Program-made: the position numbers and the translations under genes
The notes under the pieces: model-generated
What the model was told of the DNA's origin: nothing
The model's input: only the letters and a program-made list of their open reading frames with translations
Database searches by the model: none
Source of the DNA: Bacillus nakamurai
GTDB lineage: Bacteria; Bacillota; Bacilli; Bacillales; Bacillaceae
Assembly (NCBI RefSeq): GCF_001584325.1
Contig: NZ_LSAZ01000014.1
Coordinates: 1 to 45,422 of the forward strand
Direction of reading: 5' to 3'
DNA: 45,422 nt
Shown: positions 15,834-24,733 of the stretch, in pieces
How positions within the stretch are numbered: position 1 is the stretch's first letter
How the letters are laid out: each line of letters begins with the position of its first letter

Positions 15834-16897
15834 ACAAACTGATCGAAAGAATCAAGGTCTCAGCAAGAAAAGAAAAACCGGATTCCGCTTCACTGGGGTT
15901 CGGCCAATACTTCACAGACTATATGTTTGTGATGGATTATGAAGAGGGCAGAGGCTGGCATGATCCGAGAATTACGCCGTACGAACCGTTTACGATCGAC
16001 CCGTCCGCGTCCGTTTTTCATTACGGGCAGGCGGTGTTTGAAGGATTAAAGGCATACAGGGCGGAAGACGGACGGGTATTAATGTTCAGGCCGGACCAAA
16101 ATATAAAAAGGCTTAATAAATCATGCCGCCGGATGAGCATGCCGCCGCTTGACGAAGAGCTGGCGCTCGAAGCTTTGATACAATTGGTTGAATTAGAGAA
16201 GAACTGGATTCCGAGAGAAGAAGGAACATCTTTATATATCCGTCCGTTTGTAATTGCGACTGAGCCGTCATTAGGCGTCAGGCCTTCAAAGAAATACAAA
16301 TTTATGGTCGTGCTGACACCGGTCGGTTCCTATTATGGCGATCAGCTGAAGCCGATTCGTATTTATGTAGAAGATGAGTACGTGCGGGCCGTCAGCGGGG
16401 GAGTGGGCGATGTCAAAACCTCCGGGAATTATGCGGCCAGCTTACAGGCGCAGCAGAAAGCGGAGGAACTGGGGTATGACCAGGTGCTGTGGCTTGACGG
16501 GGTGGAAAAGAAATATGCTGAAGAAGTAGGCAGTATGAATATCTTTTTTATCATAAACGGGGAGGCCGTTACGCCGGCGTTAAATGGAAGCATTCTCGGA
16601 GGCATTACCCGCGCATCGGTGATTGAACTGTTAAAAAGCTGGGGCATGCGCGTCAGGGAGGAACGGATTTCAATTGATGACATTTATCAGGCCGCAAAGA
16701 GAGGCGAAGTGTCAGAAGTGTTCGGGACGGGGACGGCGGCTGTCATCTCGCCGGTCGGTGCACTTCATATTCACGGAGAAACGATTGAGTTTCATAACGG
16801 CTTGATCGGTGAAGTGTCCGAAAGGCTGTACGAAACAATTACCAACATTCAGCGCGGGAAGGAGCAGGATTCCTTCAGATGGGTGACTGAAATTTAA
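15830..16897 (+). CDS. ilvE: Branched-chain amino acid aminotransferase (IlvE/YbgE)
   Basis: A PLP enzyme of fold type IV that interconverts leucine, isoleucine and valine with their 2-oxo acids, using glutamate. The TTG at 15830 is preferred to the GTG at 15821 because GAAAGGTG lies 8 nt upstream of it and overlaps the GTG; it gives 355 residues beginning MNKLIERIKV. Motifs: the FTDYMF and WHDPRI blocks near the N-terminus, FHYGQAVFEGLKAY, GTSLYIRPF, GDVKTSGNYAASL, the PLP lysine in DGVEKKYAEEVGSMN and the phosphate-binding GTGTAAVISP. In B. subtilis ybgE is repressed by CodY; AATTTTGGTAAAAATT near 15656-15671 is a weak CodY-like match. It overlaps a small upstream frame by 4 nt and ends at a terminator. 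Confidence 0.93.
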   Translation: MNKLIERIKVSARKEKPDSASLGFGQYFTDYMFVMDYEEGRGWHDPRITPYEPFTIDPSASVFHYGQAVFEGLKAYRAEDGRVLMFRPDQNIKRLNKSCRRMSMPPLDEELALEALIQLVELEKNWIPREEGTSLYIRPFVIATEPSLGVRPSKKYKFMVVLTPVGSYYGDQLKPIRIYVEDEYVRAVSGGVGDVKTSGNYAASLQAQQKAEELGYDQVLWLDGVEKKYAEEVGSMNIFFIINGEAVTPALNGSILGGITRASVIELLKSWGMRVREERISIDDIYQAAKRGEVSEVFGTGTAAVISPVGALHIHGETIEFHNGLIGEVSERLYETITNIQRGKEQDSFRWVTEI

Positions 16898-16900
16898 ATA

Positions 16901-16934
16901 AAAAAGAACCCTTGCGTGAGGCAGGGTTCTTTTT
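16901..16934. terminator. Bidirectional terminator between ilvE and ybgF
   Basis: Perfect 12-bp stem AAAAAGAACCCT/AGGGTTCTTTTT with a 10-nt loop, flanked by A and T runs on both sides. Confidence 0.9.
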
Positions 16935-16937
16935 CGA

Positions 16938-18353
16938 TTAATGGGATTTTGCCGTTTGGCCGGACGCGCGGCTTTTCCGGTTTTTCAGGTGAAAAGCGGC
17001 GTAACAGACGGCCATAAATGCAATTCCGCAATAAAGGGCGATGCTCTGATTCGGATCAAACGCAATGCCGATACAAGAGGCGAGACACATAAGGAAGGCG
17101 GCAACCGGCACAGCCGGGTACCCCGGGGTCCGGTATTTCAAATCCGAAAGCTGACGCCCTTCTGCAAGAAACCGTCTTCTGAACATGAACTGTGCCGCGG
17201 CAATACTCATCCAAACCGCTACTACCGCAAAACCGGAGATGGAGACGAGAACGAGATAAACGGTATCAGGCGCGAAAACGCTCGACAACAAGGACAATAT
17301 GCCCCCGATCATACTGAAAATCAAGGCATTAAAAGGAATGCCTTTAGATGTCAGCTTCGCAAAGGACGGATGAAGCTCCCCCTCCTTTGACAAAGACCAG
17401 AGCATACGGGACGACGCATACAGCCCGGAATTGGCCGCTGAGAGAAGCGCCGTCAAAATGACAAAGTTCATCAGATCGGCTGCATACGGAACACCGACTC
17501 TGTCAAACACCGCAACGAAAGGGCTTTCAATGACACCTGCTTCTTTTATAGGGATCATGCCAGACAGCAAAAAAATCGTTCCGATAAAGAAAAGCGCCAG
17601 CCGCCATACCGTGGTTTTAATGGCGCGCGGGACGGTTTTTTCCGGGTTCACGCTTTCTCCGGCGACAATGCCGATCAATTCCGTGCCTGAAAAAGCGAAG
17701 TTCACCGACAGCATCGTCATTACTATAGGAAAAAAGCCATTCGGGAAAATGCCGCCTTTTTCATCCGTGAAGTTCGACAGCATGGGCGCAGCCTCACCGC
17801 TTTCGATCGGGATGATGCCGAAAATCGCAGCTCCTCCCAATATGATAAACAGTACAATGGCCAATACTTTAATGCTGGAGAACCAAAACTCCGATTCAGC
17901 GAAAAATTTGACGGAGAAGGCGTTTAATAAAAAGATGAGCAGGGCGAATACAGCGCTCCACATCCATACCGAGGTTGAGGGAAACCAGCGCTGCATTAAG
18001 AGCCCAGACGCCGTAAACTCAGAGCCCAGCGCCACGGTCCATGTCAGCCAGTACAGCCATGCCACCGTAAAGCCAGTCGCAGGCCCAATATATTTGGCTG
18101 CATAGGTATGGAAAGCGCCCGTCACCGGCATGGCTGCGGACAGCTCGCCGAGGCAAAGCATCACAAGGTACACAATGCCAGCGCCCAATAGGTAAGCGAG
18201 GATGGTTCCCGCAGGTACCGCCTGATGAATGGTGTAGCCTGAGCTTAAGAACAGCCCGGTTCCAATGACGCCTCCTAATGACAGCATAAAGAGGTGCCTG
18301 CTTTTCATACTTCTCTGAAAATTCTTCTCATTCTTGTCGTGCGAGGGTTTCAT
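16938..18353 (-). CDS. ybgF: Amino acid permease YbgF (APC family, candidate S-methylmethionine/GABA-type carrier)
   Basis: A 471-residue, 12-helix transporter of the amino acid-polyamine-organocation family. The N-terminus has the typical soluble lead ([20 protein letters not shown]), followed by [19 protein letters not shown] and the [20 protein letters not shown] signature. Its position next to mmuM parallels E. coli mmuP-mmuM, so S-methylmethionine is a reasonable substrate, but GABA or other amino acids fit the subfamily too. The ATG at 18353 follows a weak TTGGAAAAC. It lies downstream of mmuM on the same strand, but a strong terminator hairpin (18385-18418) stands between them, so it needs read-through or its own promoter. 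mmuM is broken here. Confidence 0.85.
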   Translation of the reverse strand: MKPSHDKNEKNFQRSMKSRHLFMLSLGGVIGTGLFLSSGYTIHQAVPAGTILAYLLGAGIVYLVMLCLGELSAAMPVTGAFHTYAAKYIGPATGFTVAWLYWLTWTVALGSEFTASGLLMQRWFPSTSVWMWSAVFALLIFLLNAFSVKFFAESEFWFSSIKVLAIVLFIILGGAAIFGIIPIESGEAAPMLSNFTDEKGGIFPNGFFPIVMTMLSVNFAFSGTELIGIVAGESVNPEKTVPRAIKTTVWRLALFFIGTIFLLSGMIPIKEAGVIESPFVAVFDRVGVPYAADLMNFVILTALLSAANSGLYASSRMLWSLSKEGELHPSFAKLTSKGIPFNALIFSMIGGILSLLSSVFAPDTVYLVLVSISGFAVVAVWMSIAAAQFMFRRRFLAEGRQLSDLKYRTPGYPAVPVAAFLMCLASCIGIAFDPNQSIALYCGIAFMAVCYAAFHLKNRKSRASGQTAKSH

Positions 18354-18384
18354 TGTTTTCCAACTTTCTGCAGGGCCGTTCTAA

Positions 18385-18418
18385 TAAAAAATCTCATGCC
18401 GGCGGGCGGCACGAGATT
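18385..18418 (-). terminator. Terminator or attenuator between mmuM and ybgF
   Basis: Minus strand: AATCTCGTGCCG paired with CGGCATGAGATT (one mismatch/wobble), followed by TTTTTATT. The hairpin ends about 30 bp before the ybgF start. Confidence 0.8.
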
Positions 18419-18465
18419 CCGGCGAACCGGCTTTTTGAATAGAATATACAAACTATTCTGATAAG

Positions 18466-19387
18466 TCAAGTGGTTTTTAGGTTTCTGGCCCAATCGGCAA
18501 TCGCCTGAATGTCCTCGGGCTTCGTTCGGCAGCAGCCGCCGATCAGTCTTGCGCCGTTTTCGTACCAGCTTTGCGCGCTCTTTCCGAAAGACATGGCGCA
18601 CGCTGAGCCTTTCCAGGTTTTTGTCACAGGATCATATTGCTCGCCGGAATTCGGGTAGACGATAATCTTCTATTAAAGACGGAATATGCTGCGTCGGTGT
18701 GCAGTTTATGCCGACAGCCGCGATTTGGCTGTGCTGATCAAGCCAGGCCGCACACTCGGAAACAGGCGTTCCTTCGCTGATATGCCGTCCGTCTTTGGCG
18801 CTGAAACTGATCCACGCATATATGCCGGGGAATTCCTCCAACAGCCTTGTGATCGCTTTTGCCTCTGACAGGCAGGGAATGGTTTCACACGCCAATATGT
18901 CTGCGCCTGCTTCAATGAGGGCTTTCATCCGCGGCCGATGAAAGTCGATCAGCTCATCCTCCGTCAGCCCGTAATGTCCGCGATATTCGGAACCGTCGGC
19001 AAGGCTTGCGCCGTATGGCCCGATTGAAGCCGCGATAATCGGTTTTGGCCGGTATGAACGGTTCTCTTCGTGCGTCCAAAATTCGTCACGGGCTTGGACG
19101 GCAAGCTTTACAGATTCCTGAATAAGCCGTATCGCTTCTGCTTCTGTCACACCGCGTGCCGCAAATCCTTCAATGGTCGATTGATAGCTGGCGGTGATCG
19201 CGCAATCAGCGCCGGCGGTAAAATAGTCGCTGTGCACCTGTTTGATCAGATCCGGCTGTTCCATCAGGATTTTGGCCGACCAGAGGCTGTCATTCAAATC
19301 ACAGCCCATGCGTTCAAGCTCAGTGGCCATCGCGCCATCAGTGATTATTACGGGAAATTCATCTAATATTCGTGTAATGGGATTCAT
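18466..19387 (-). pseudogene. mmuM: mmuM, homocysteine S-methyltransferase, with a short deletion and frameshift
   Basis: MmuM methylates homocysteine with S-methylmethionine. The ATG at 19387 has AAAGGA 8 nt upstream; the frame reads normally (TDGAMATELERMG, then SYQSTIEGF, the zinc-ligand region GINCTP) to HIPSLIEDYR, then runs into LPEFRRAI and a stop near 18632. The missing C-terminus is present in another frame: IIVYPNSGEQYDPVTKTW through to LIGGCCRTKPEDIQAIAD, ending at TGA 18466. IGGCC holds the second and third zinc cysteines. About ten codons that normally link the two parts are missing and the frame is lost, so the product would lack two of three zinc ligands. The gene should be non-functional unless the junction is an assembly error. 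Confidence 0.85.
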
Positions 19388-19465
19388 AGGCATTCCTTTC
19401 TGACTTTTTGAAAATATATGAAAAGGGTAATGGACGGCTTTCTCTTTGTCAATGAACGCCAACAG

Positions 19466-19502
19466 AAAAAGGTATTCAGGACGGCTGCCTGAACACCTTT
19501 TT
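19466..19502 (-). terminator. Terminator after glnT
   Basis: Stem AAAAAGGTATTCAGG paired with CCTGAACACCTTTTT, one mismatch, 7-nt loop, T run on both strands. It begins 1-2 bp after the glnT stop. Confidence 0.85.
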
Positions 19503-19503
19503 C

Positions 19504-20940
19504 TTAGGAAATATGTTTGCTTTTCGCATTTTTTGCGATGTCTGAGTACTCCCAGCATTCTATCTGGTCGTCATCGGGCAGCACATCTCTATAAAAGACG
19601 GGGTCCTTTCCTGCCTTTTTCTGCCGCACATAGTCATTGAGCGCGGCAAACGCCTTTTTAGACAGCAGGAAGATCGCTATTAAGTTTACGACAACCATTA
19701 ATCCCATAAATAAATCGGCCATATCCCAGACAAGCTGAACCTTTGAAATGCAGCCGAAAATGACCATCGCCAGCACGCAAATCCGGTAGATGAAAAGCCA
19801 TTTCTTATTTTGGCTCAAAAAGCCGATATTGGTTTCTCCGTAATAATAGTTTCCGATTAATGCGCTGAAGCCGAACAAAAGCATCAAGACGGCAAGAAAA
19901 CCTGACGCCCACGCGCCGAGATGCGCGCTCAGTGCGGCTTGAGAAAGCGCGATGCCACTGAGGCCCGGCTGTTGATAAGCGTCTGAAAACAAAATGATAA
20001 GCGCGGTGCTTGTACAAATGACCAGGGTATCCGTCAGCACACCGAATGCCTGAATCAGGCCCTGTTTCACGGGGTGGCTTGTTGTTGCGGTCGCGGCTGC
20101 ATTTGGCGCGCTCCCCATCCCTGCTTCATTTGAGAAAATTCCGCGTCTGACACCCTGCATTAATGCGGCACCTAAAGCGCCGCCCGCCGCCTGATCGATT
20201 CCGAATGCATTTTTGACGATAAGCGCGAAAACGCCCGGCAGCTGGGTAATGTTTGTGAGGATGACAAAGAATGCAATACCGATATATAAAACAGCCAAGA
20301 CGACCACGATGTATTCCGCCAGTTTCGCAATTCGTTTAACGCCGCCGAAAATAACAGCGCCAAACACAGTAATTAAAATGATGCCTAATGTAAGCCGATT
20401 GGTTCCGAACGCGTTTTCAAATGCGAGGCTGATCGTATTTGATTGAACGGAATTAAATACGATTCCGAATGACAGCGTGATTAAAACGGCAAACAGCGCG
20501 CCCATCCAGCGTTTCTTCAGGCCTTTTTCCATGTAGTAGGCCGGGCCGCCGCGGAAGCCGTTTTGATCTTTTACTTTATAAATTTGGGCGAGTGTGCTTT
20601 CAACAAAGCTTGAGGCAGATCCGATAATCGCGATGATCCACATCCAGAAAATCGCGCCGGGTCCGCCGAGAGCGATCGCAATGGCAATACCGGTAATATT
20701 TCCGGTTCCGACACGGGCGGCCATGCTGATGCAAAACGCCTGGAAGGGGGAAATATTGTTTTTTGACCGGGTGGCGGCGCCTTCCTTTAATACCCGAACC
20801 ATTTCTTTCAGCATGCGGACTTGCAGACCTCTTGACCGGAACGTGAAATACAGTCCCAAAGAAAGAAGCAGTACAATTAAAAGCTTTGACCATAAAAAAT
20901 CATTTGCTGAGCCGATTATATGTTGAAGGAATTCCTGCAT
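19504..20940 (-). CDS. glnT: Sodium/glutamine symporter GlnT
   Basis: A 478-residue transporter of the alanine/glycine:cation symporter family (AGCS). About ten or eleven membrane segments are visible. Typical blocks are AFCISMAARVGTGNITGIA near residue 70, the FRGGPAYYMEKGL loop near 128, and GVRRGIFSNEAGMGSAPNAAA near 265-285. In B. subtilis GlnT (YbgH) imports glutamine and is co-transcribed with the glutaminase GlsA under the GlnK-GlnL system. The ATG at 20940 follows AGAGGTGAT. It lies 24 bp downstream of glsA, forming a glsA-glnT operon. Confidence 0.92.
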   Translation of the reverse strand: MQEFLQHIIGSANDFLWSKLLIVLLLSLGLYFTFRSRGLQVRMLKEMVRVLKEGAATRSKNNISPFQAFCISMAARVGTGNITGIAIAIALGGPGAIFWMWIIAIIGSASSFVESTLAQIYKVKDQNGFRGGPAYYMEKGLKKRWMGALFAVLITLSFGIVFNSVQSNTISLAFENAFGTNRLTLGIILITVFGAVIFGGVKRIAKLAEYIVVVLAVLYIGIAFFVILTNITQLPGVFALIVKNAFGIDQAAGGALGAALMQGVRRGIFSNEAGMGSAPNAAATATTSHPVKQGLIQAFGVLTDTLVICTSTALIILFSDAYQQPGLSGIALSQAALSAHLGAWASGFLAVLMLLFGFSALIGNYYYGETNIGFLSQNKKWLFIYRICVLAMVIFGCISKVQLVWDMADLFMGLMVVVNLIAIFLLSKKAFAALNDYVRQKKAGKDPVFYRDVLPDDDQIECWEYSDIAKNAKSKHIS

Positions 20941-20964
20941 CCTATCACCTCTTGGTTCGTTTGA

Positions 20965-21948
20965 TTAAAAAATACTGAGCTCCCACTCCTGTGCGATATG
21001 TTTCAGCAGCATGCCGCCGGTCAGGCTGTTGCCGTATTCATCAATGGCCGGACCGTAAATGCCGATGCCGCAGCCATTATGAAAGGGCTGTTCTCTTCTG
21101 GCGCTCGGAGGAACCAATGCCATAATGCCGCCGGATACGCCGCTTTTGGCCGGTACACCGACGAATGCCGCATATTTGCCTGACGCATTGTACATGCCGC
21201 ACGTCAGCATCAGAGCCTTGGCCAGTTTTGCGACATCTTTAGGAATGACTTGTTCCTGGCGGATCGGGTGATAGCCGTCATGCGCCAAAATCATTCCGAT
21301 TAAAGCGATGTCCTCGGTTGTGCCTTCCATGGCGCAATGTTTTAAGTAAACCTCTAATGTTTCTTCCACATCTGCTTCAAGGAAATTTGTTTCTTTTAAA
21401 TAGTAGGCAAGCGCTCTGTTCCGGTGGGCGGTTTGCCATTCGGAGCGGAATACTTCCTCATGGATATGAGGCCGTTTTCCTATCAATTTTTCAAAAACGG
21501 AATAAAGGTATTCTAATTTATCGTGCGCTGTTTCACCCGGAAGAAGGGAAGCGACGGTGATGGCTCCGGCATTAATCATAGGGTTGAAAGGTTTTCCGGG
21601 TTTATGGATTTCAAGCCGGATGATGGAGTTAAACGCATCTCCGGTCGGTTCCACATCGACACGCTCCAGCACGTAAGAAATGCCCCTGCTCATACAGGCT
21701 CCAATAAAGCTGATGACTTTTGAAATGCTCTGCAATGTGAACGGAACATTCCATTCGCCGGCATGAATCATTGCGCCGTCCGGCTCTAATATGCAAATGC
21801 CCAGCTGGGAGTCATTGATTTCTCCGAGGGCGGGTATATAATTCGCGCTTTTTCCATTTGCGGAAAATGGGCGGTAATGATTTACCCATTTTTGTAATAG
21901 CGAAGCCAGTTCCTCTTTTTCAAGGCGCTCCCTGATCATATCTTTCAT
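20965..21948 (-). CDS. glsA: Glutaminase GlsA (YbgJ)
   Basis: Hydrolyses glutamine to glutamate and ammonia in the cytosol. The ATG at 21948 follows GAGGAGG and gives 327 residues, the length of B. subtilis YbgJ. The beta-lactamase-like glutaminase motifs are visible: the S-x-x-K pair in TLQSISKVISF near residue 60, NPMINAGAI near 130, the YLKETNFL region near 185, YNASGKYAAFVGVPAKSGVSGGI near 255-275, and GIGIYGP near the C-terminus. It is the first gene of glsA-glnT; a perfect GlnL operator lies about 110 bp upstream. Importer plus glutaminase forms a complete glutamine-use unit. Confidence 0.95.
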   Translation of the reverse strand: MKDMIRERLEKEELASLLQKWVNHYRPFSANGKSANYIPALGEINDSQLGICILEPDGAMIHAGEWNVPFTLQSISKVISFIGACMSRGISYVLERVDVEPTGDAFNSIIRLEIHKPGKPFNPMINAGAITVASLLPGETAHDKLEYLYSVFEKLIGKRPHIHEEVFRSEWQTAHRNRALAYYLKETNFLEADVEETLEVYLKHCAMEGTTEDIALIGMILAHDGYHPIRQEQVIPKDVAKLAKALMLTCGMYNASGKYAAFVGVPAKSGVSGGIMALVPPSARREQPFHNGCGIGIYGPAIDEYGNSLTGGMLLKHIAQEWELSIF

Positions 21949-22057
21949 AACATTCCTCCTCTGTTTCATGCCTGTCCATAAGCGGAATCGGGGGCTGGAA
22001 AACGTTTTCGTGCATAGTGTGCGTAGATTTAATGTATAATGACATCTACAGAATCAT

Positions 22058-22073
22058 ACAAAATACGACAAAA
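22058..22073 (-). promoter_or_regulatory. GlnL operator upstream of glsA-glnT
   Basis: Minus strand reads TTTTGTCGTATTTTGT, an exact match to the direct repeat TTTTGT-N4-TTTTGT reported as the GlnL (YcbB) binding site in B. subtilis. It lies in the divergent gap between glsA and glnK; a TATACA-like -10 follows on the minus strand near 22034-22039. Confidence 0.85.
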
Positions 22074-22193
22074 TCAATCTTAAAATAAGCCGATAGATTT
22101 ATAAAAATGGCAGAGCGGATAGCCATACCGGGTCTAAAGAAATTTGCGGGCTGCCCCGGTCTTATTCAAAATAGATAAGAGAAGGAAGTGATT

Positions 22194-23486
22194 GTGATCA
22201 GGTTCGAATATTTATTAAAAAAAGACGGCTATCTTTTCGCCCTTATGCTGATCACCGTGCCGCTGGCGGGAGAACTGAAATTTTATCCTTTAAATGAGGT
22301 GTACAGAATCAGCTTCGGCGCCCCCGCTTTTTTCTTTTTCCTGCTGCTGTTAAGACATGTGCCGGCAGTTTTGTCAGGGCTTTTGACAGGCGCGGCCGTT
22401 GTGTTATTTCGTATCGGCTTGGAATGCTTGGGCGGAGGGCATGCCGGATTTATGGATGCTTTTCACAGCCAATATTCAAGCTTCTTTTTTTACTTTACAT
22501 ATGCTTGTTTGTTTCATGTGCTGAAGGTCAGGAATTTCCGCGATCGGCCGTTTATGATCGGTTTCCTCGGCTTTCTCATTGAAGTTGCCTCGGACGCCAT
22601 TGAACTGGCCGTTCAGTTTTCTGATGACAAAACGATGATTACGCCTGAAAAGCTGACGGACATCGCGGTCATCGCCGTGTCTCACACATTTATCGTGCTG
22701 AGCTTTTTCAATGTGATGAAGCTGTACGAGGCGCAAGTCAGAGAAAAACAAACGAGGAAACAGCATGAGCATATGCTGATGATCGTGTCTAATTTATATG
22801 AAGAAACGATTCATTTGAAAAAGACGCTGAAAACGACGGAGCATGTGACTAACGAATCCTATCAGCTTTACCGGGAAATAAGCGGGGACAATCAGGAGAT
22901 CGGAAAGAGATTGCTGCGTCTGGCCGGGGAGATTCACGAGGTGAAAAAAGACAATCAACGCATTTTTGCCGGGCTGTCCAAGCTGATCTCAAATGAAAGA
23001 TTTCGAGATTACATGGATGCCGCAGCTTTAATCGGCCTTGTGATCCGAATCAATGAAAAATATGCTGAATCATTAGGAAAGGACATCGCCTTTCGATGCA
23101 CGATCGAGGGAGATCATCCTGATTACCATGTGTTTACCGTACTGTCGATCATGAATAATGTCGCGGCAAATGCCGTTGAAGCCATGGGCGATAAGGGAGA
23201 GATCCGTCTCGGGCTGCGAAAGGCAGAAGGAGATATGGCGGAATTCCAAGCGGAAGACAACGGTCCGGGCATCCCGGAAAAAATCGGAGAGATCGTTTAT
23301 GATCCGGGATTTACGTCGAAGTATGATGAATTCGGCACCCCCTCCACGGGAATCGGGCTTTCTTATGTGAAGGAAATCGTGACAGAGCTTGACGGAGACA
23401 TCTCCTTTCACAATAAACCAAAAGGCGTGATATTTACGATCAAGCTGCCGGTAAGGCATTTGATTGCAGAAAGGATGAGCTCATAA
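22194..23486 (+). CDS. glnK: Sensor histidine kinase GlnK (YcbA)
   Basis: The membrane sensor of the glutamine two-component system. Residues 1-190 contain about six hydrophobic segments. The cytoplasmic kinase follows: a dimerisation helix with the phospho-acceptor histidine in LAGEIHEVKKDNQR near residue 250, the N box NNVAANAVEAMGDKG near 325, the G1 box EDNGPGIPEKIGEI near 360 and the G2 box STGIGLSYVKEI near 390. The GTG at 22194 is chosen over the GTG at 22188 because GAAGGAAG ends just before the latter. In B. subtilis GlnK with GlnL induces glsA-glnT when glutamine is present. The leader has a GC-rich hairpin (ACCGGG/CCCGGT, about 22127-22160). glnL follows after 1 nt. Confidence 0.92.
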   Translation: MIRFEYLLKKDGYLFALMLITVPLAGELKFYPLNEVYRISFGAPAFFFFLLLLRHVPAVLSGLLTGAAVVLFRIGLECLGGGHAGFMDAFHSQYSSFFFYFTYACLFHVLKVRNFRDRPFMIGFLGFLIEVASDAIELAVQFSDDKTMITPEKLTDIAVIAVSHTFIVLSFFNVMKLYEAQVREKQTRKQHEHMLMIVSNLYEETIHLKKTLKTTEHVTNESYQLYREISGDNQEIGKRLLRLAGEIHEVKKDNQRIFAGLSKLISNERFRDYMDAAALIGLVIRINEKYAESLGKDIAFRCTIEGDHPDYHVFTVLSIMNNVAANAVEAMGDKGEIRLGLRKAEGDMAEFQAEDNGPGIPEKIGEIVYDPGFTSKYDEFGTPSTGIGLSYVKEIVTELDGDISFHNKPKGVIFTIKLPVRHLIAERMSS

Positions 23487-23487
23487 T

Positions 23488-24435
23488 ATGCGTTTTTTTA
23501 TAGCTGATGATGACCGGGCAATCCGTTCCATTTTAAGACAGATCATAGAAGATGAAGACTTGGGCGAAGTGGTCGGCGAGGCAGAGGACGGAAGCCAGAT
23601 CGAAGGGCATCACTTGCATTTTAAACAAGTGGATATTTTATTAATTGACCTATTGATGCCGGGCCGGGACGGGATTGAGACGATTCGCCGTCTTCAGGAT
23701 TCGTACTTTGGAAAAGCGGTGATGATTTCGCAAGTGGAGGCGAAGGAAATGGTGGGAGAAGCGTATTCTCTCGGCATCGAATACTTTATCCACAAACCTA
23801 TCAACAAGATCGAGATCGTCACCGTTTTGCGAAAAGTAAAAGAGCGGATCGAACTGGAAACTTCGATCGGCGACATTCAAAACTCTTTAAGCCGGCTAGT
23901 TCAGCGGAATGAACCGAAACAAAACCGGCCGAGGGATGTGCACGAGAAATCAATCAAAGAAACCGGAAAATTTCTTTTATCGGAATTGGGCATCGTGGGA
24001 GAAAGCGGCGCGCATGACCTCATGGCCGTCCTTCACTATTTATTTGAGGATGAACAGGCGGAAAAAAACATTCCGTCTTTAAAGCAGATGTTCACAAACG
24101 TCGCGATACGGAAGCTGGGGCCTGCGGCGTCACAAGCCGAGATCAACAGAGAAATCAAAGCCTCGGAACAGCGGATCAGAAGAGCCATCATTCATTCGTT
24201 AAACCATTTCGCTTCATTAGGCACAACTGATTTTTCAAATCCTAAATTTGAACATTATGCCTCAAAATTCTTTGATTTCCCGGCCGTCAGCAAGAGAATG
24301 AAGGAAATGCAGTCCAAGGAAACCGTGCCGCTTTCACCGGTTAAGGTCAATATGAAAAAGTTTATTCATGTCTTCTTTTTAGAAGCAAAGGATTTACATG
24401 AGGGGACGAAATATGTAAACAGCGGCAGCCGGTAA
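23488..24435 (+). CDS. glnL: Response regulator GlnL (YcbB)
   Basis: A 315-residue DNA-binding activator. The N-terminal receiver domain (residues 1-125) has the acidic pocket DDDR (7-10), phospho-acceptor Asp54 (LLIDLLMPGRDG) and the conserved Lys in FIHKPINK. The C-terminal half is the YcbB-type DNA-binding domain, predicted helical (EINREIKASEQRIRRAI, then LNHFASLGTTDFSNP). Translation is coupled to glnK: the ATG follows the glnK stop by 1 nt and its AAAGGATGAG lies inside glnK. Its target, TTTTGT-N4-TTTTGT, is present at 22058-22073 upstream of glsA. Confidence 0.93.
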   Translation: MRFFIADDDRAIRSILRQIIEDEDLGEVVGEAEDGSQIEGHHLHFKQVDILLIDLLMPGRDGIETIRRLQDSYFGKAVMISQVEAKEMVGEAYSLGIEYFIHKPINKIEIVTVLRKVKERIELETSIGDIQNSLSRLVQRNEPKQNRPRDVHEKSIKETGKFLLSELGIVGESGAHDLMAVLHYLFEDEQAEKNIPSLKQMFTNVAIRKLGPAASQAEINREIKASEQRIRRAIIHSLNHFASLGTTDFSNPKFEHYASKFFDFPAVSKRMKEMQSKETVPLSPVKVNMKKFIHVFFLEAKDLHEGTKYVNSGSR

Positions 24436-24447
24436 GCAGATAAAAAC

Positions 24448-24656
24448 CGTTTACTTATATAAAGTTTTTGTGTAAAATAATGTTAATTCGAAAAGAACGG
24501 AGGGGTCCTGATGGCAAATCAAATTCCGGTTTTCGCACTAATCAAATAGTGTCAATGTCTCTGCCTTGTGTGCGGAGGAAACCGGGATTGATCTGCCTGA
24601 ATAAAGAACCCTGACAGTTATTGATAAGGGGGCGGCGATTATGCCGCCCTTTTTTT
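24448..24656 (+). other. Promoter, ribosome site, truncated reading frames and terminator: apparent deletion scar
   Basis: A good SigA promoter (TTTACT, 17 nt, TAAAAT, at 24453-24481) leads to a strong ribosome site (CGGAGGGG) and ATG 24511, but this frame (MANQIPVFALIK) stops after 12 codons at TAG 24547. A second frame then reads SVNVSALCAEETGIDLPE to a TAA near 24604, looking like the C-terminal end of a different protein. A strong terminator follows (GGGCGGC/GCCGCCC then seven T, 24630-24656). The layout suggests the first and last codons of an operon whose middle was lost; B. subtilis has the glucarate/galactarate genes here, as I recall. Which genes the ends come from is not established. 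Confidence 0.5.
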
Positions 24657-24733
24657 GGTGTCTTGACATATCTCTTTTTCCTCCGCCTCATGCGAAGCTC
24701 TGCTTCAGTAAATAAGGGAAATGGGGAAACAAA

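Noticed and set aside
19388..19465. SAM (S-box) riboswitch upstream of mmuM
   Set aside because: The gap is short and contains none of the conserved S-box helices; the only hairpin is the glnT terminator.
22127..22160. Riboswitch in the glnK leader
   Set aside because: Only one GC-rich hairpin is seen, without a recognisable aptamer or a terminator U run.
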